A program made the position numbers and the translations under genes. Positions 5,936 to 7,724 of a stretch of 7,724 bases of DNA are shown here, in pieces (position 1 is the stretch's first letter; every line of letters begins with the position of its first letter). Under the pieces are notes generated by a model, which saw only the letters and a program-made list of their open reading frames with translations, had not been told where the DNA came from and made no database searches. Source of the DNA: Rickettsiales bacterium (GTDB taxonomy: Bacteria; Pseudomonadota; Alphaproteobacteria; Rickettsiales; UBA1997); NCBI GenBank assembly GCA_947505885.1, contig CANNMN010000058.1, positions 1-7,724 on the forward strand, in the 5' to 3' direction.

Positions 5936-7724
5936 ATGAATCCAATCACCAACTACCTAAAAGAAGTCGAACAAACCCACAAAAGTGGCATCGCCCGCGA
6001 GCACGCATATCGCGGCTTTTTCCAAAATCTTTTACACCAAATTTTACCCGAAGAAATTCGCGCAACTAACGAGCCGGCCCGCATCTCCTGCGGCTCACCA
6101 GATTACGTTCTAACCAAAAAGAATATTCCACTCGGCTATATTGAAGCCAAAGATTTAGGTGCAGATTTATCCGACAAGAAACATCGAGAACAGCTCGATC
6201 GCTACCGCTTTTCTTTGCCTAATTTCATCTTCACCAATTACTTAGATTTTCATTTTTACCGCGACGGAAATTTCGTCACCGCAATTTCAATCGCCAAAAT
6301 TTCTGAAGAAAATCTCGTCATAATTTCAGAAAATTTTCAACAGTTCGAATCGCTTCTAAAAAGTTTCGCTACGCATATTTCGCAGAGCATTAAATCGCCC
6401 AAAAGCCTTGCTAGCATGATGGCGAAGAAGGCGAAGTTGTTAGCGATCATAATCGAGAACGCTCTAAATTCCGACGAAGAAAATCAGCAAAACAGCTCGC
6501 TAAAAGAGCAAATGGACGCCTTCAAAGAAATCCTAATTCACAACATTAAGCCGAAAGAATTCGCTGATATTTACGCTCAAACAATTGCTTACGGAATGTT
6601 TGCAGCGCGGCTTCACGACCAATCCTTAAACACTTTCTCGCGTCAAGAAGCAGCGGATTTAATTCCAAAAACCAATCCGTTTTTGCGCAAACTTTTTCAA
6701 TATGTTGCTGGCTACGATTTAGATACTCGCATCTCTTGGATCGTTGACGATTTAGCTGAAATTTTTCGCGCCACTGACATCGCCGCACTTCTGAAAAACT
6801 TCGGCGCAGTCACCAAAAGACAAGATCCGATCATCCATTTTTATGAAACTTTCTTGAGCGAATACGATCCGTCTTTGCGCAAAAGTCGTGGCGTTTGGTA
6901 CACTCCAGAGCCAGTGGTTAACTTCCTTGTTCGTGCCACTGACGAAATTTTAAAAACCGAATTTGGCCTAAAAGATGGCCTCGCCGACACCGCAAAAATC
7001 AAAAAGAAAATCAACACACACCTACGCGACAAACGCATGATCGGCGGCTACAAACAAGACGAAATTGAATTTCACAAAGTTCAAATTCTCGATCCTGCAA
7101 CTGGCACCGGCACTTTTTTGACGGAAGTAATCAAACAAATTCACCAGAAATTTATTGGCCAACAAGGCATCTGGAGTCGCTACGTTGACGAACATTTAAT
7201 CCCTCGCCTCAATGGCTTCGAGCTCCTAATGGCAAGCTACGCCATGGCACATTTGAAACTTGATTTGCTGCTGACTGAAACTGGTTACAAGCCAGCACAA
7301 GAAATAAATAAACGCGACCAACGCTTCAAAATTTTTCTTACCAATTCGCTTGAGGAAGCAAATCCCGATGAAACTCTACCACTTTTGGCCTTCATGCGCG
7401 AGCTTACGATTGAAGGCCTGGAGGCATCACGCGTAAAAAATGAAACTCCTGTAATGGTGATTTTGGGCAATCCGCCTTACTCGGGAATTTCAACAAATAA
7501 CGGCGATTGGATCAGTGGCCTGATTGAGGATTACAAATATGTTAACGGCGAACATTTCAAAGAACGCAAGCATTGGCTGGGTGACGATTACGTAAAATTT
7601 ATCCGCTTCGGCCAGCACTTCATTGATAAAAATGGCGAAGGAATTTTGGCTTACATCAACAACCACAGCTTTTTAGACAACCCAACTTTTCGCGGCATGA
7701 GATGGAGCTTGCTCAGCTCTTTCG
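5936..7724 (+). CDS. Single-chain restriction-modification enzyme (PD-(D/E)XK nuclease plus N6-adenine methyltransferase), 3' end beyond window
   Basis: The frame is open from ATG 5936 to the window end (596 residues) without a stop. Residues about 1-130 look like a PD-(D/E)XK nuclease: P55-D56, then E70-A-K72, followed by Q86-LDR-Y90, the QxxxY element of many restriction nucleases. Residues about 130-310 are mainly helical with no recognisable motif. The methyltransferase follows: YTPEPVV (322-328), the S-adenosylmethionine motif I DPATGTGTF (386-394), GFELLMASYAMAHLKL and the catalytic motif IV NPPY (512-515). This is the gamma-class adenine-N6 order. The methyltransferase half strongly resembles type ISP enzymes (LlaGI/LlaBIII kind), but those carry a RecA-like helicase between nuclease and methyltransferase, and none is present here. 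The architecture is therefore closer to type IIG/IIL. The target-recognition domain would lie beyond the window. An in-frame stop at 5888-5890 limits the start; no Shine-Dalgarno is visible. A BREX PglX or solitary methyltransferase is less likely because of the intact nuclease motif. Confidence 0.85.
   Translation, partial: MNPITNYLKEVEQTHKSGIAREHAYRGFFQNLLHQILPEEIRATNEPARISCGSPDYVLTKKNIPLGYIEAKDLGADLSDKKHREQLDRYRFSLPNFIFTNYLDFHFYRDGNFVTAISIAKISEENLVIISENFQQFESLLKSFATHISQSIKSPKSLASMMAKKAKLLAIIIENALNSDEENQQNSSLKEQMDAFKEILIHNIKPKEFADIYAQTIAYGMFAARLHDQSLNTFSRQEAADLIPKTNPFLRKLFQYVAGYDLDTRISWIVDDLAEIFRATDIAALLKNFGAVTKRQDPIIHFYETFLSEYDPSLRKSRGVWYTPEPVVNFLVRATDEILKTEFGLKDGLADTAKIKKKINTHLRDKRMIGGYKQDEIEFHKVQILDPATGTGTFLTEVIKQIHQKFIGQQGIWSRYVDEHLIPRLNGFELLMASYAMAHLKLDLLLTETGYKPAQEINKRDQRFKIFLTNSLEEANPDETLPLLAFMRELTIEGLEASRVKNETPVMVILGNPPYSGISTNNGDWISGLIEDYKYVNGEHFKERKHWLGDDYVKFIRFGQHFIDKNGEGILAYINNHSFLDNPTFRGMRWSLLSSF

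Noticed and set aside
6546..6788. Minus-strand open frames at 6546-6788, 6841-7038 and 7285-7470
   Set aside because: All are antisense within the long restriction-modification frame, which carries clear nuclease and methyltransferase motifs.

Overview
The window looks like a piece of an AT-rich alphaproteobacterial chromosome. The evidence is the style of the proteins (an alphaproteobacterial-type laccase-domain protein ending in an FFSFRRSSHQ-like segment, a ThrB-type homoserine kinase, a NifR3-type DusB, a UDP-glucose 6-dehydrogenase of the UDP-glucose/GDP-mannose dehydrogenase family), two tRNA genes that encode their own CCA, and a GC-rich palindromic repeat of the CTGGATCCC...GGGATGAC type that stands out from AT-rich surroundings. 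A Rickettsiales- or Holosporales-like lineage, or an uncultured relative, is a reasonable guess, but it is inferred from style and not from a search.

Layout. Positions 1-299 (minus) hold the N-terminal part of an XRE/Cro-type regulator, cut by the window edge. After a 215-bp intergenic region comes tRNA-Phe(GAA), plus strand, 515-590. Its last ten bases overlap the 3' end of the convergent gene pgeF (581-1279, minus). pgeF is the second gene of a translationally coupled pair with thrB (1276-2199, minus; ATGA overlap). Only 28 bp away, ispA (2228-3124, plus) starts divergently and is followed by ugd (3200-4465, plus), tRNA-Arg(CCT) at 4518-4592, a leader region with a good -10 box, and dusB (4804-5781, plus).

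Between dusB and the last gene lies a 127-bp palindromic repeat element (5794-5920). It has two perfect 27-nt copies in inverted orientation and a decayed third copy between them. Fifteen bases after it begins a long reading frame (5936 to the window end, at least 596 residues, plus). It encodes a single-chain restriction-modification enzyme: an N-terminal PD-(D/E)XK nuclease, a helical linker and a gamma-class N6-adenine methyltransferase. There is no helicase between nuclease and methyltransferase, unlike classical type ISP enzymes.

Function. Most genes are ordinary housekeeping functions: threonine synthesis, peptidoglycan/purine quality control, prenyl diphosphate synthesis, UDP-glucuronate supply and tRNA dihydrouridylation. 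They share no one pathway. The accessory part is the right end, where the repeat element and the restriction-modification gene begin directly after dusB. I found no CRISPR array, transposase or prophage genes. Nothing here is clearly a wholly new system; the most unusual points are the tRNA/pgeF overlap, the repeat element abutting the restriction gene, and the helicase-less architecture of that enzyme.
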